This document shows positions 1-7,065 of a stretch of DNA of 11,404 bases, in pieces (position 1 is the stretch's first letter; every line of letters starts with the position of its first letter). The notes under the pieces are model-generated. The model made no database searches, was not told where the DNA came from, and saw only the letters and a program-made list of their open reading frames with translations. A program made the translations under genes and the position numbers. This DNA comes from Pseudomonadota bacterium (GTDB taxonomy: Bacteria > Pseudomonadota > Alphaproteobacteria > Acetobacterales > Acetobacteraceae): assembly GCA_021785335.1 (NCBI GenBank), contig JAJYFW010000015.1:1-11404 (forward strand). Direction: 5' to 3'.

Positions 1-2
1 GG

Positions 3-173
3 CTCTGCCTTCGCGGTATCGGGCCAAGAAACGCGAAACGGGCGTTCGGTCAACCGGCTGTGGCGGCGGCGTGGCAGGTGGCGGGGGTTGACCGGCGCGA
101 GGGCGGGACAATTGTCTGGGCGAGCGACAACCGCCTTTCGGTCTGGCCGGGGTGCGAGGGAGGCGATTTTTGA
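3..173 (+). CDS. C-terminal fragment of an unidentified upstream gene (partial)
   Basis: An open frame enters from the left edge and stops at TGA 171-173, giving 56 residues that end in WASDNRLSVWPGCEGGDF. The stop overlaps the ATG of the epimerase gene as TGATG, the usual arrangement of translationally coupled genes in an operon, and this is the main reason to believe the frame. The last 40 or so codons also read like ordinary protein, with third positions mostly G or C, though less biased than the following gene. Another plus-strand frame is also open here, but it continues as a shadow through the epimerase gene. I do not recognise the family. Being upstream of a nucleotide-sugar enzyme, it could belong to the same polysaccharide cluster, but that is inference. 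Confidence 0.5.
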   Translation, partial: LCLRGIGPRNAKRAFGQPAVAAAWQVAGVDRREGGTIVWASDNRLSVWPGCEGGDF

Positions 174-1156
174 TGCGACAGGCCCTGGTTTGCGGCGCCG
201 GCGGGTTCATCGGCGCGCATCTCGTCCGCCGGCTGAAGGCGGAGGGGTTTTGGGTGCGCGGGGTCGATCTCAAGCGGCCGGAATTCGCGCCGAGTGCCGC
301 GGACGATTTTGTCGTGGGCGACCTGCGCGAGGCGGAGGTGTGTGCCGCCGTCTGCGACCGGGCGTTCGACGAGGTCTACCAGCTCGCGGCGGACATGGGC
401 GGTGCCGGGTATATCTTCACCGGCGAGAACGACGCGGCGATCATGCAGAACTCCGCGATGGTGAACCTGCAGATGCTGGAGGCGGCGCGGCGGGCGGGGG
501 TGGCGCGGATGTTCTATTCGTCCTCCGCCTGCATCTATCCCGCCTACAACCAGGAGGACCCGGACAGCCCGAACTGCGCCGAGGACAGCGCGTATCCCGC
601 GGCGCCGGACAGCGAGTACGGGTGGGAGAAGCTGTTTTCCGAGCGGCTTTATCTCGCGTATCGGCGCAATCACGGGATGGCGACGGCGGTTGCGCGGTTC
701 CACAACATCTTCGGGCCCGAGGGGACGTGGACCGGCGGGCGGGAGAAGGCGCCGGCGGCGGTCTGCCGGAAGGTGGCCGAGGCGCGCAGCGGCGACACGA
801 TCGAGATCTGGGGCGATGGGCGGCAGACGCGGTCGTTTCTTTATGTTGACGAGTGCCTGGAGGGGACGACGCGGCTGTTGCGGGCGGGAGAGGCGGGGCC
901 GTTCAACATCGGGTCCGAGGAGATGGTTTCCATCAACGGGCTGGTGGCGATTGTGGCGGAGATCGCGGGCAAGCGGATCGAGGTGCGGCATGTGCCGGGG
1001 CCGCTCGGGGTGCGGGGGCGGAATTCCGACAACCGGCTGATCCGCGAGCGGCTGGGCTGGGCGCCGTCGCGGACGTTGCGGGAGGGGTTGGAGAAGACGT
1101 ATGCGTGGATCGAGGGGCTGGTGAGGGGGGTATCTAGGGCAGGGCGCCGAGGATGA
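173..1156 (+). CDS. GDP-mannose 3,5-epimerase-like NAD-dependent epimerase (SDR family)
   Basis: Predicted 327-aa cytoplasmic extended short-chain dehydrogenase. The NAD-binding motif GAGGFIG is at residues 8-14. The body closely resembles plant GDP-mannose 3,5-epimerase, which turns GDP-D-mannose into GDP-L-galactose and GDP-L-gulose: LAADMGGAGYIF, SSSACIYP, FHNIFGPEGTWTGGREKAPA, WGDGRQTRSF and GPLGVRGRNSDN are all present. Cys120, Tyr149, Lys153 and Lys192 have the same spacing as Cys145, Tyr174, Lys178 and Lys217 of the Arabidopsis enzyme, so the catalytic set appears complete. ATG 173 was preferred to in-frame GTG 152 because GAGGGAGG (156-163) lies 9 bases before it and the Rossmann fold starts at once. 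It overlaps the preceding frame by 1 base and the convergent glycosyltransferase gene by 23 bases. The family is well supported; exact product (L-galactose versus L-gulose form) is not decidable. Confidence 0.9.
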   Translation: MRQALVCGAGGFIGAHLVRRLKAEGFWVRGVDLKRPEFAPSAADDFVVGDLREAEVCAAVCDRAFDEVYQLAADMGGAGYIFTGENDAAIMQNSAMVNLQMLEAARRAGVARMFYSSSACIYPAYNQEDPDSPNCAEDSAYPAAPDSEYGWEKLFSERLYLAYRRNHGMATAVARFHNIFGPEGTWTGGREKAPAAVCRKVAEARSGDTIEIWGDGRQTRSFLYVDECLEGTTRLLRAGEAGPFNIGSEEMVSINGLVAIVAEIAGKRIEVRHVPGPLGVRGRNSDNRLIRERLGWAPSRTLREGLEKTYAWIEGLVRGVSRAGRRG

Positions 1157-2537
1157 GTTCCCTGACCCGGCACTTGCCGCGGATTGCGAACGTGACCGCG
1201 GTGTTGTCGAGGAAATAGCGGGGGCGGTAGACGAGGCCGGCGTAGCTGCCGGTGGGAAGCACGACGCGGGTTGGTTCGGCGCCTTCGGCCGTCGCCGTGA
1301 TCTCGACGCCGGTCGCGGTCTGCAGGTCGAAGATGTCGGCGAGGCAGGTTCCGGCATAATCCAGCGTGTAGGACCACGCCTCCGCGATGTCGACGTCGCG
1401 GGCGATGGAGCGAGCCTCGTAGCCGCAGCGACGGACGAAATCGCCATAGTGGATCGAGCCCATGAAGAAGGGCAGGAAGGCGCGCTGGTCGATGCGAAAA
1501 TGGACGGAAGCCAGTTCCCCACTCGCCCAGAAATGTTGCAGGTTCTTTTCTGTGCCGTCCGGCTCGACCCAGGTGAGGGGCAGCTCCGTCGCGTGCATGA
1601 TCTCGCTTTTGCCCAGGAGGTAGTTGGCGAAGGACTTCGCGAAATAGAACGGTATGTTGTTCCAGGATGGCAATATGCCGCGCCGCTGCATCATGCCATA
1701 GCGGTGCGGGCGGTCGGCGATGCGCGACCAGCGCTCCCGCTCCTGCGCGAAGGCGCGGTAATGGCGCAGGATGCTGGGGTCGTATTCCATGGTCGCCGCG
1801 AACTCCGCGGTGAGGGGGGCGAAATGGGCGAGCTGTTTTTCGGCGCCGCCGTCGACCTGGCCCTTGCGCAGACGGTGCGTGTTCTCGGCGAGAGAGCGCG
1901 TGGCGTAGTGGTTGAGCTGGGCGCCGCGATAGCTTGGCCCGGTGATCAGGTGCCCCGGCCCGCATGCGGTGCCGTCCGCCATGACGATCCGCCCGCCGGG
2001 CGCGAGGAAGCTAAAATGCGCGGTGGTGTTCAGGGCGAGGCGCGGGCGGACCAGATGCTTGACCTGCACGGCCAGGTCCGCCCGGTTGCGGTGGGCCCAG
2101 AAGTAGTTCTCGGTGTCTGCTCCGCCGGGAGCGGCGGTGTGACCGCCGTAGGGAAAGTTGCGCCAGGGCAACAGGATCTGATCGGCATTGCAGGAAGCGA
2201 GGTAGCCGTCGATGCTGTCGTGCTGGTGCAGTACCAGGTATTCGTCGACATCGAAGAAACCGAGCCATTCGCTGCTGTCACGCAGCAGATGGACCGCGTG
2301 GTTGTATGCGTCGATCTGGCCGGCGCGGGCCGGCCAGGTGATGAGTGTGGCCACGCCACCGTTGATGAACCGGGTGAGCGCGTCGGCGATGCGGTCGGTG
2401 CTGTTGTTGTCGTAGATGAAGATGTGCTCGAAGCCGAGCGCGAGGTGATGGAGAATCCAGTTGTCGATATACGGAGCCTCGTCCTTCAGGATGACGACGA
2501 TGGCGGTGTTCCATTTGCGTGCGGGAAATTCCGACAT
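1134..2537 (-). CDS. GT92/DUF23-type glycosyltransferase with C-terminal extension
   Basis: Predicted 467-aa protein. The N-terminal half is a GT-A fold of the glycosyltransferase 2-like/GT92 type. It shows the nucleotide-sugar binding start VVILKDEAPYIDNW (about residues 14-27), FIYDNNSTD near 40-48, the metal-binding DVD motif in FFDVDEY (Asp96, Asp98), and later LNHYATRS, typical of GT92 proteins. The last 120 or so residues look beta-rich and lack a motif I recognise. No signal peptide or membrane segment is visible, so it probably works at the cytoplasmic side of the membrane on a polysaccharide or lipid-linked acceptor; donor and acceptor are unknown. The frame extends upstream, but ATG 2537 is chosen because GGAG sits 7 bases before it and the domain starts about 12 residues later. 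Its 3' end overlaps the epimerase gene tail to tail. Confidence 0.85.
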   Translation of the reverse strand: MSEFPARKWNTAIVVILKDEAPYIDNWILHHLALGFEHIFIYDNNSTDRIADALTRFINGGVATLITWPARAGQIDAYNHAVHLLRDSSEWLGFFDVDEYLVLHQHDSIDGYLASCNADQILLPWRNFPYGGHTAAPGGADTENYFWAHRNRADLAVQVKHLVRPRLALNTTAHFSFLAPGGRIVMADGTACGPGHLITGPSYRGAQLNHYATRSLAENTHRLRKGQVDGGAEKQLAHFAPLTAEFAATMEYDPSILRHYRAFAQERERWSRIADRPHRYGMMQRRGILPSWNNIPFYFAKSFANYLLGKSEIMHATELPLTWVEPDGTEKNLQHFWASGELASVHFRIDQRAFLPFFMGSIHYGDFVRRCGYEARSIARDVDIAEAWSYTLDYAGTCLADIFDLQTATGVEITATAEGAEPTRVVLPTGSYAGLVYRPRYFLDNTAVTFAIRGKCRVRELILGALP

Positions 2538-2852
2538 AGTCAATCTCCAAGCGCTTCCTGCCAGGGGGCGGGCGTGGTCGCCGATCGCCGACGGGCAGGG
2601 AAGCTTCACCGTACGATTCGGTAGCATACAGGCCGATACCGCCGGGTGCGATAGCGGCCTGCCCCCGGTCAGGCGGGCACCGGGATCCGGATGTAGCGGA
2701 GGCCTGTTTGCTCGCTGATCGCGGCGAGGCGGTGGCGTGGGCGGTGCGGGAGACCACGGTCGTTGCCGAGACCTTGACGGGCGCGAATGGATGGTGCCAG
2801 CCCTATGAGATTGCCGAGAATGCCGCCAATGCAGTCCAACGAGGTTCTCACG
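2538..2852. other. 315-bp divergent intergenic region with no confident gene
   Basis: This gap separates the starts of the glycosyltransferase (minus) and methyltransferase (plus) and must hold promoters for both unless the methyltransferase starts earlier. It contains an 8-bp palindrome AAGCGCTT (2549-2556) in the glycosyltransferase leader. Two short coding-like stretches lie on opposite strands: a minus frame ending at 2669 with LAAISEQTGLRYIRIPVPA, and a plus frame across about 2693-2870 with ADRGEAVAWAVRETTVVAET. Neither has a convincing start and ribosome site, so they may be remnants or chance open frames in GC-rich DNA. I see no clear promoter, terminator or repeat. Confidence 0.5.
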
Positions 2853-3413
2853 ATGCCTACCGTAGCTGACGCCGCCCGTCCCGATCTTGGAGGGAACATT
2901 CGGCACGGCGATGCGAACACGCTCTGCCCGGCGCTCTGGCGCTACCTGATCGACCGTTTTGCCCCGCGATCTATGCTGGACGTGGGGTGCGGCGAAGGGC
3001 ACGCCGTGACGTTTTTCAACCGGGCCGGGGTCTATGCGTTCGGCATCGATGGCTTGAAAGCCAACGTGGATCGTGCCGTCGCTCCGATCGCGCTGCACGA
3101 TCTCTTGTCAGGCTCGTTCTATATGCCGGTCGATCTCACCTGGAGCTGCGAGGTTGCCGAGCATATCGAGCCTTCGAAGGTCGATTTCTTTCTCGACACA
3201 CTCGCCAATGGCCGGATCGTCGCGATGACGCATGCAATGCCGGGGCAGGACGGCTACCACCACGTCAACTGCCAGCCGGCGGAGTATTGGATCGAGCGCA
3301 TGGCCGCGCGTGGATATGAGCTCGTGCAGCCGCAGGATTCGTTTCGAACGATTGCCGCGCTGGACCCAGTGCCCAACTATTTCTCCCGCACGGGTCTGGT
3401 TTTCATTCGATGA
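2853..3413 (+). CDS. Class I SAM-dependent methyltransferase
   Basis: Predicted 186-aa soluble protein. The SAM-binding motif I is MLDVGCGEGHAV (residues 41-52), followed by the acidic end of strand 2 in GIDG (Asp66) and a motif like post-I/IV, CEVAEHIEPSKV (99-110). The C-terminal part, with YHHVNCQPAEYWIERM, resembles small methyltransferases found in polysaccharide clusters. The substrate is not visible; a sugar or glycan acceptor is suggested only by the neighbours. ATG 2853 is chosen because GAGG (2841-2844) lies 8 bases before it; in-frame ATGs at 2787, 2805 and 2826 are possible alternatives adding up to 22 residues. glf follows after 46 bases on the same strand, so the two may be co-transcribed. 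Its third codon positions look less G/C-biased than those of the flanking genes, which could indicate separate acquisition. Confidence 0.85.
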   Translation: MPTVADAARPDLGGNIRHGDANTLCPALWRYLIDRFAPRSMLDVGCGEGHAVTFFNRAGVYAFGIDGLKANVDRAVAPIALHDLLSGSFYMPVDLTWSCEVAEHIEPSKVDFFLDTLANGRIVAMTHAMPGQDGYHHVNCQPAEYWIERMAARGYELVQPQDSFRTIAALDPVPNYFSRTGLVFIR

Positions 3414-3459
3414 TCCGGGGGACCGGGCACCGCCGCGGGCCCGGCGTGGTTCTGTTCGC

Positions 3460-4593
3460 ATGAGCGTGTTCGAAGGGGCCGATTTGATCGTTATCGGCGC
3501 GGGATTTTTCGGGGCGACGGTTGCCGAGCGCGCGGCGGCGGCGGGGTTTCGCGTGGCGGTCCTGGACCGGCGCCCTCATGTCGGGGGTAACGCCTACACC
3601 TGCATCGATGCGGCAACGGGGATCGAGGTCCACAAATACGGGGCACATCTCTTCCACACCAACAGCCGCGAGGTGGTGGACTACCTCTCGCGCTTCACGA
3701 ACTGGGTGCCCTATGAGCATCGGGTGTGGACGACCGCCGGCGGGCGGGTGTTCCCGATGCCGATCAACCTCGCGACGATCTCCCTGTTCACCGGGTGGCT
3801 GATGTCGCCGGCCCAGGCGCGGGCGTGGGTGGCGGAGCATGCCGGGGGTTTCGCGGCGCCGGCGAACCTCGAGGAGAAGGCGATAAGCCTGATCGGGCGT
3901 CCGCTCTACGAGGCGTTCATCCGCGGCTATACGCGGAAGCAGTGGCAGACGGACCCGGCGCTGCTGCCGGCCGAGATCATCACGCGGTTGCCGGTGCGGT
4001 ATAATTTCGACAACCGCTATTTCAGCGATACGTACCAGATGATGCCGGAGCACGGGTACACGGCGATCTTCGGGAAGATGCTGGCGAGCCGGAACATTGC
4101 CGTTCACCTGGGCGTGGACTGGTTCGCGGCGCGCGAGGGGGCGCCCGACGTGCCGGTGGTCTATACGGGACCGATCGACCGGTATTTCGGCGAGCGGCTC
4201 GGGCGGCTGGGCTGGCGGACGCTCGACTTCGCGCACGAGGTGCACGACGGCGATTTCCAGGGCTGCGCGGTGATGAACTATGCCGACGCGGACGTGGCGT
4301 GGACGCGCATTGCCGAGTTCAAGCATTTCGCGCCGTGGCGCGGCGAGTTCCAGAAGACGATCATCGCGCGCGAGTACAGCCGGTTCGCGAACGCGGCGGA
4401 CGAGCCGTACTACCCGATCAACCTCGCCGAGGACCGGGCGCGCTACGATTTGTACCGGGCGCTGGCGGCCGAGGAGAAGCGGGTGGTGTTCGGCGGGCGG
4501 CTCGGCACCTACCGCTATCTCGACATGCACCAGGCGATCGGGGCGGCGCTGCGCGCGTGGGAGCGCGAGGTGAGGCCGCTCCTTACGCGCTGA
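3460..4593 (+). CDS. glf: UDP-galactopyranose mutase
   Basis: Predicted 377-aa flavoenzyme, close to the usual length. It interconverts UDP-galactopyranose and UDP-galactofuranose, the donor for Galf in O-antigens and exopolysaccharides. The FAD-binding motif GAGFFG is at residues 13-18, followed by HVGGNAY (40-46) and HKYGAHLFHT (58-67). YTRKQW (157-162), RLPVRYNFDNRYF with Arg180, and the later YTGPIDRYFG, PYYPIN and GRLGTYRYLDM complete the mutase signature. The open frame extends 76 codons upstream, but that part overlaps the methyltransferase gene in another frame; the ATG at 3460 gives the standard N terminus. No good Shine-Dalgarno precedes it, so translation may depend on coupling with the gene upstream. 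The last 11 bases overlap the convergent dehydrogenase gene. Confidence 0.95.
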   Translation: MSVFEGADLIVIGAGFFGATVAERAAAAGFRVAVLDRRPHVGGNAYTCIDAATGIEVHKYGAHLFHTNSREVVDYLSRFTNWVPYEHRVWTTAGGRVFPMPINLATISLFTGWLMSPAQARAWVAEHAGGFAAPANLEEKAISLIGRPLYEAFIRGYTRKQWQTDPALLPAEIITRLPVRYNFDNRYFSDTYQMMPEHGYTAIFGKMLASRNIAVHLGVDWFAAREGAPDVPVVYTGPIDRYFGERLGRLGWRTLDFAHEVHDGDFQGCAVMNYADADVAWTRIAEFKHFAPWRGEFQKTIIAREYSRFANAADEPYYPINLAEDRARYDLYRALAAEEKRVVFGGRLGTYRYLDMHQAIGAALRAWEREVRPLLTR

Positions 4594-5632
4594 GGCGCTT
4601 GACCAGCGCGGCGCCGACGGCGCGGGTGCCCGCCGTGCCGCCGACGTCGCGGGTCTTCTCGCCGGCCTCGAGGCAGGCGGCGACCGCGTTCTCGATGGCT
4701 TTCGCGGCCTCGGCGAAGCGGGGCTGGTCCGCGCGGCGGCCGTGCCAGTCGAGAAGCTGGGCGGCGGAGAGGACGAGGCTCATCGGGTTGGCGAGATCGC
4801 GGCCGGCGATGTCCGGCGCGCTGCCGTGCGCGGCCTGGGCCATGGCGTGGCGCGTGCCGGCGTTGATCGAGCCGCCCATGCCGAGGCTGCCCGACATCTC
4901 CGCGGTGAGGTCGGAGAGGATGTCGCCGAACATGTTGGTGGTGACGATGACGTCGAAATGCGCGGGGTTGCGCACGACATGCGCCATCATCGCGTCCACG
5001 ATGACTTCCTCGACCGCGACTTCCGGGAAGTTCTTCGCGACGTCGCGGCAGGCGGCGAGGAACAGGCCGTCCGAGGTGGTCAGCACGTTGGCCTTGTGGA
5101 CGAGGGTGACGCGGCGGCGGGGGCGGCGCATGGCCAGCTCGAAGCCGGCGCGGGCGATGCGCTCGCTGCCCTGGCGGGTGATCTTGCGTATCGCGATCGC
5201 AACGTCATCGGTGACCAGGATGTCGGCGTTGCCGTGGGCCATGTTGCGGTCGGCGTAGAAGCCTTCCGTGTTCTCGCGCACCACGACGAGGTCCATCGCG
5301 CCGACGCGGCCGGGCAGGCCGGGATAGGTGCGGGCAGGGCGGATGTTGGCGAAGAGGTCGAGCGCCTTGCGGAACACGGCGCTGGGGCCGGGCTCGCCGG
5401 CGTAGTCGAGGGTGGAGGTGGGGCCGAGCAGCAGCCCGTCGGCCTGGCGCACGATGTCCACCAGCTCGGGGCGGACGGCCTTGCCGTATCTCGCGATGGA
5501 CTCCTGGCCGGCGATGTCGTGCTTCGTGGCGATGCCGAGCTGGAAGCGCTGGGAGACGGCGCCGAGCACCGCTTCCGTCACCGCCACGATTTCCGGACCG
5601 ATCCCGTCGCCGGGCAGAACCACCAATTGCAT
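4583..5632 (-). CDS. Isocitrate/isopropylmalate dehydrogenase family protein (substrate undetermined)
   Basis: Predicted 349-aa NAD(P)-dependent beta-decarboxylating dehydrogenase. It begins with LPGDGIGPE (residues 6-14) and carries VRENTEGFYADR (118-129), HKANVL (179-184), MFGDILSDL (234-242) and the cofactor loop HGSAPDIAG (269-277). Arg88, Arg98, Arg119, Tyr126, Lys180, Asp213, Asp237 and Asp241 fit the family's substrate and metal ligands, so it should be active on a 2-hydroxy acid with a 3-carboxyl group. The specificity helix before Arg88 reads GPSAVFRKALDLFANIRP and lacks both the leucines of isopropylmalate dehydrogenase and the SxN of isocitrate dehydrogenase. Homoisocitrate, tartrate or malate-type substrates are possible. 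ATG 5632 is preferred to the adjacent GTG 5635 because GAGGGG stands 6 bases before it. It is transcribed away from the sulfhydrylase gene. Confidence 0.88.
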   Translation of the reverse strand: MQLVVLPGDGIGPEIVAVTEAVLGAVSQRFQLGIATKHDIAGQESIARYGKAVRPELVDIVRQADGLLLGPTSTLDYAGEPGPSAVFRKALDLFANIRPARTYPGLPGRVGAMDLVVVRENTEGFYADRNMAHGNADILVTDDVAIAIRKITRQGSERIARAGFELAMRRPRRRVTLVHKANVLTTSDGLFLAACRDVAKNFPEVAVEEVIVDAMMAHVVRNPAHFDVIVTTNMFGDILSDLTAEMSGSLGMGGSINAGTRHAMAQAAHGSAPDIAGRDLANPMSLVLSAAQLLDWHGRRADQPRFAEAAKAIENAVAACLEAGEKTRDVGGTAGTRAVGAALVKRLSA

Positions 5633-5666
5633 CACAGGCCCCTCGCGCTTGCTCTCGCTGGAAAAT

Positions 5667-5683
5667 CGGCCACATCATGGCCG
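5667..5683. promoter_or_regulatory. Inverted repeat in a divergent intergenic region (possible operator)
   Basis: CGGCCA and TGGCCG form a perfect 6-bp inverted repeat around CATCA, centred in the 82-bp gap between the dehydrogenase and sulfhydrylase starts. A dimeric regulator could use it to control both genes. In such GC-rich DNA a repeat of this size may also arise by chance. No sequence matching the SAM-II riboswitch, which often precedes methionine genes in alphaproteobacteria, was seen. Confidence 0.25.
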
Positions 5684-5714
5684 GCCGCAACGCCACAAAG
5701 GGGGAGGAACTGCC

Positions 5715-6986
5715 ATGCACGACGAGACGCTTGCGCTTCATGCCGGCTGGCGCCGGGATTCGGCCACGACCTCGGTCGCGGTGCCGATCTACCAGACGAC
5801 GTCCTACCAGTTCGACAGCAGCGACCATGCGGCGGACCTGTTCGCCTTGCGTTCGCTGGGCAACATCTACACGCGCATCATGAACCCGACCGTCGATGCG
5901 CTGGAGAAGCGCGTCGCGGCGCTGGAGGGGGGTGTCGCGGCGCTGGCGGTGGCCTCGGGCCAGGCGGCATCGGCGTTCTGCGTGCAGAACCTGTGCAAGG
6001 CGGGAGACAATTTCGTTGCCTCCACCGACCTCTATGGCGGCACCTGGAACCTGTTCGCCAACACGCTGAAGGACCAGGGGATCGAGGTGCGGTTCGTCGA
6101 CCCCGCGGACCCCGAGGGGTTCCGGCGCGCGACGGACGAGAAGACGCGACTCTACTACGCGGAGACGCTGCCGAACCCGAAGCTGCGCGTGTTCCCGATC
6201 GCGGAGGTGGCGGCGATCGGCCGCTCGATGGGCGTGCCGCTGGTGATGGACAACACGGCCTGCCCGCTGCTGGTGAAGCCGTTCCAGCACGGGGCGGCGG
6301 TGGTGATGCACTCGCTGACCAAATACCTTGGCGGGCACGGCAACTCGATTGGCGGCATCGTTGTCGATGGCGGCAATTTCGACTGGGCGGCGCATGCCGC
6401 GCGGCAGCCGGCGCTGAACACGCCGGACCCGTCCTATCACGGCGCGGTGTGGACCGAGGCGGTGAAGCCGCTGGGGCCGATCGCCTATATCCTCAAGATG
6501 CGGGTGACGCTGTTGCGCGACCTCGGCGCGGCGCTGTCGCCGTTCAACGCGTTCCTGATCCTGCAGGGGATCGAGACGGTGGCGCTGCGCATGAAGGCGC
6601 ACAGCGAGAACGCGATGGCGGTGGTGGACTACCTCAAGAAGCGGCCGGAAGTAGCGAACGTGATCCATCCCTCCGTTACCAGCCCCGCGGCGGCCGCGAA
6701 GTACATGAAGGGCGGCATGGGCGGGCTCGTCGGCATGGAGCTCAAGGGGGGTGTCGCGGCCGGAAAGAAGTTCATCGATTCGCTCGGGCTGCTCTATCAC
6801 GTGGCGAATATCGGCGACGCGCGGAGCCTGGCGATCCATCCCGCGAGCACCACGCATTCGCAGCTGTCGCAGTCCGAGCAGGCGGCGACGGGGGTTTCGG
6901 CGGGGTATGTGCGGCTGTCGATCGGGATCGAGCATATCGACGACATCCTGGCCGATATCGGGCAGGCGCTGGACAAGACGCACTGA
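5715..6986 (+). CDS. metY: O-acetylhomoserine sulfhydrylase (MetY type, PLP-dependent)
   Basis: Predicted 423-aa enzyme of the Cys/Met metabolism PLP family, the normal length for O-acetylhomoserine (thiol)-lyase. It would make homocysteine from O-acetylhomoserine and sulfide in methionine synthesis, in the cytoplasm. Diagnostic stretches include LHAGWRRDSATTSVAVPIYQ near the N terminus, NIYTRIMNPT, ASGQAA, DLYGGTWNLF and the PLP site HSLTKYLGGHGNSIGG with Lys203 as Schiff-base lysine. The C-terminal part has IHPASTTHSQLS and VRLSIGIEHIDDI. ATG 5715 is set by GGGGAGGA (5701-5708), 6 bases upstream; the open frame continues further upstream over the divergent gene but has no support there. Other members of the family (O-succinylhomoserine sulfhydrylase, cystathionine gamma-synthase) are less likely given length and the NIYTRIMNPT form. 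Confidence 0.92.
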   Translation: MHDETLALHAGWRRDSATTSVAVPIYQTTSYQFDSSDHAADLFALRSLGNIYTRIMNPTVDALEKRVAALEGGVAALAVASGQAASAFCVQNLCKAGDNFVASTDLYGGTWNLFANTLKDQGIEVRFVDPADPEGFRRATDEKTRLYYAETLPNPKLRVFPIAEVAAIGRSMGVPLVMDNTACPLLVKPFQHGAAVVMHSLTKYLGGHGNSIGGIVVDGGNFDWAAHAARQPALNTPDPSYHGAVWTEAVKPLGPIAYILKMRVTLLRDLGAALSPFNAFLILQGIETVALRMKAHSENAMAVVDYLKKRPEVANVIHPSVTSPAAAAKYMKGGMGGLVGMELKGGVAAGKKFIDSLGLLYHVANIGDARSLAIHPASTTHSQLSQSEQAATGVSAGYVRLSIGIEHIDDILADIGQALDKTH

Positions 6987-7065
6987 GGCGGCGGCGTTCC
7001 GGCGGGCGGGCAGGCTGCGCCGGCCCCTCGCCGGGCGTTGAATTCTGAAATTTCGGTGAGGTCTG
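6987..7065 (+). other. GC-rich region after metY with small hairpins
   Basis: A short hairpin CCGGC-CCCTC-GCCGG (7020-7034) is the best candidate for ending the metY transcript, but it has no U-tract. It is followed by an AT-richer stretch containing GAATTC and the palindrome GAAATTTC, unlike the surrounding DNA, which probably marks the start of the next gene's control region. Confidence 0.3.

Noticed and set aside
50..1522. 490-codon minus-strand open frame opposite the epimerase and glycosyltransferase genes
   Set aside because: Product is an Arg/Pro/Ala-rich sequence without domains, a typical antisense shadow in GC-rich DNA, and it covers genes with clear motifs.
3232..3459. Longer N terminus for UDP-galactopyranose mutase
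   Set aside because: The extra 76 residues overlap the methyltransferase in another frame, are not like any mutase N terminus, and the standard start lies at 3460.
5633..5714. SAM riboswitch upstream of metY
   Set aside because: The SAM-II core and its terminal GCTAAA-like element are not present, and the gap is only 82 bases shared with a divergent gene.
4742..7048. 768-codon plus-strand open frame over the dehydrogenase and metY
   Set aside because: Gly/Ala/Arg-rich low-complexity product with no recognisable motif; the overlapping frames hold well-recognised enzymes with good ribosome sites.
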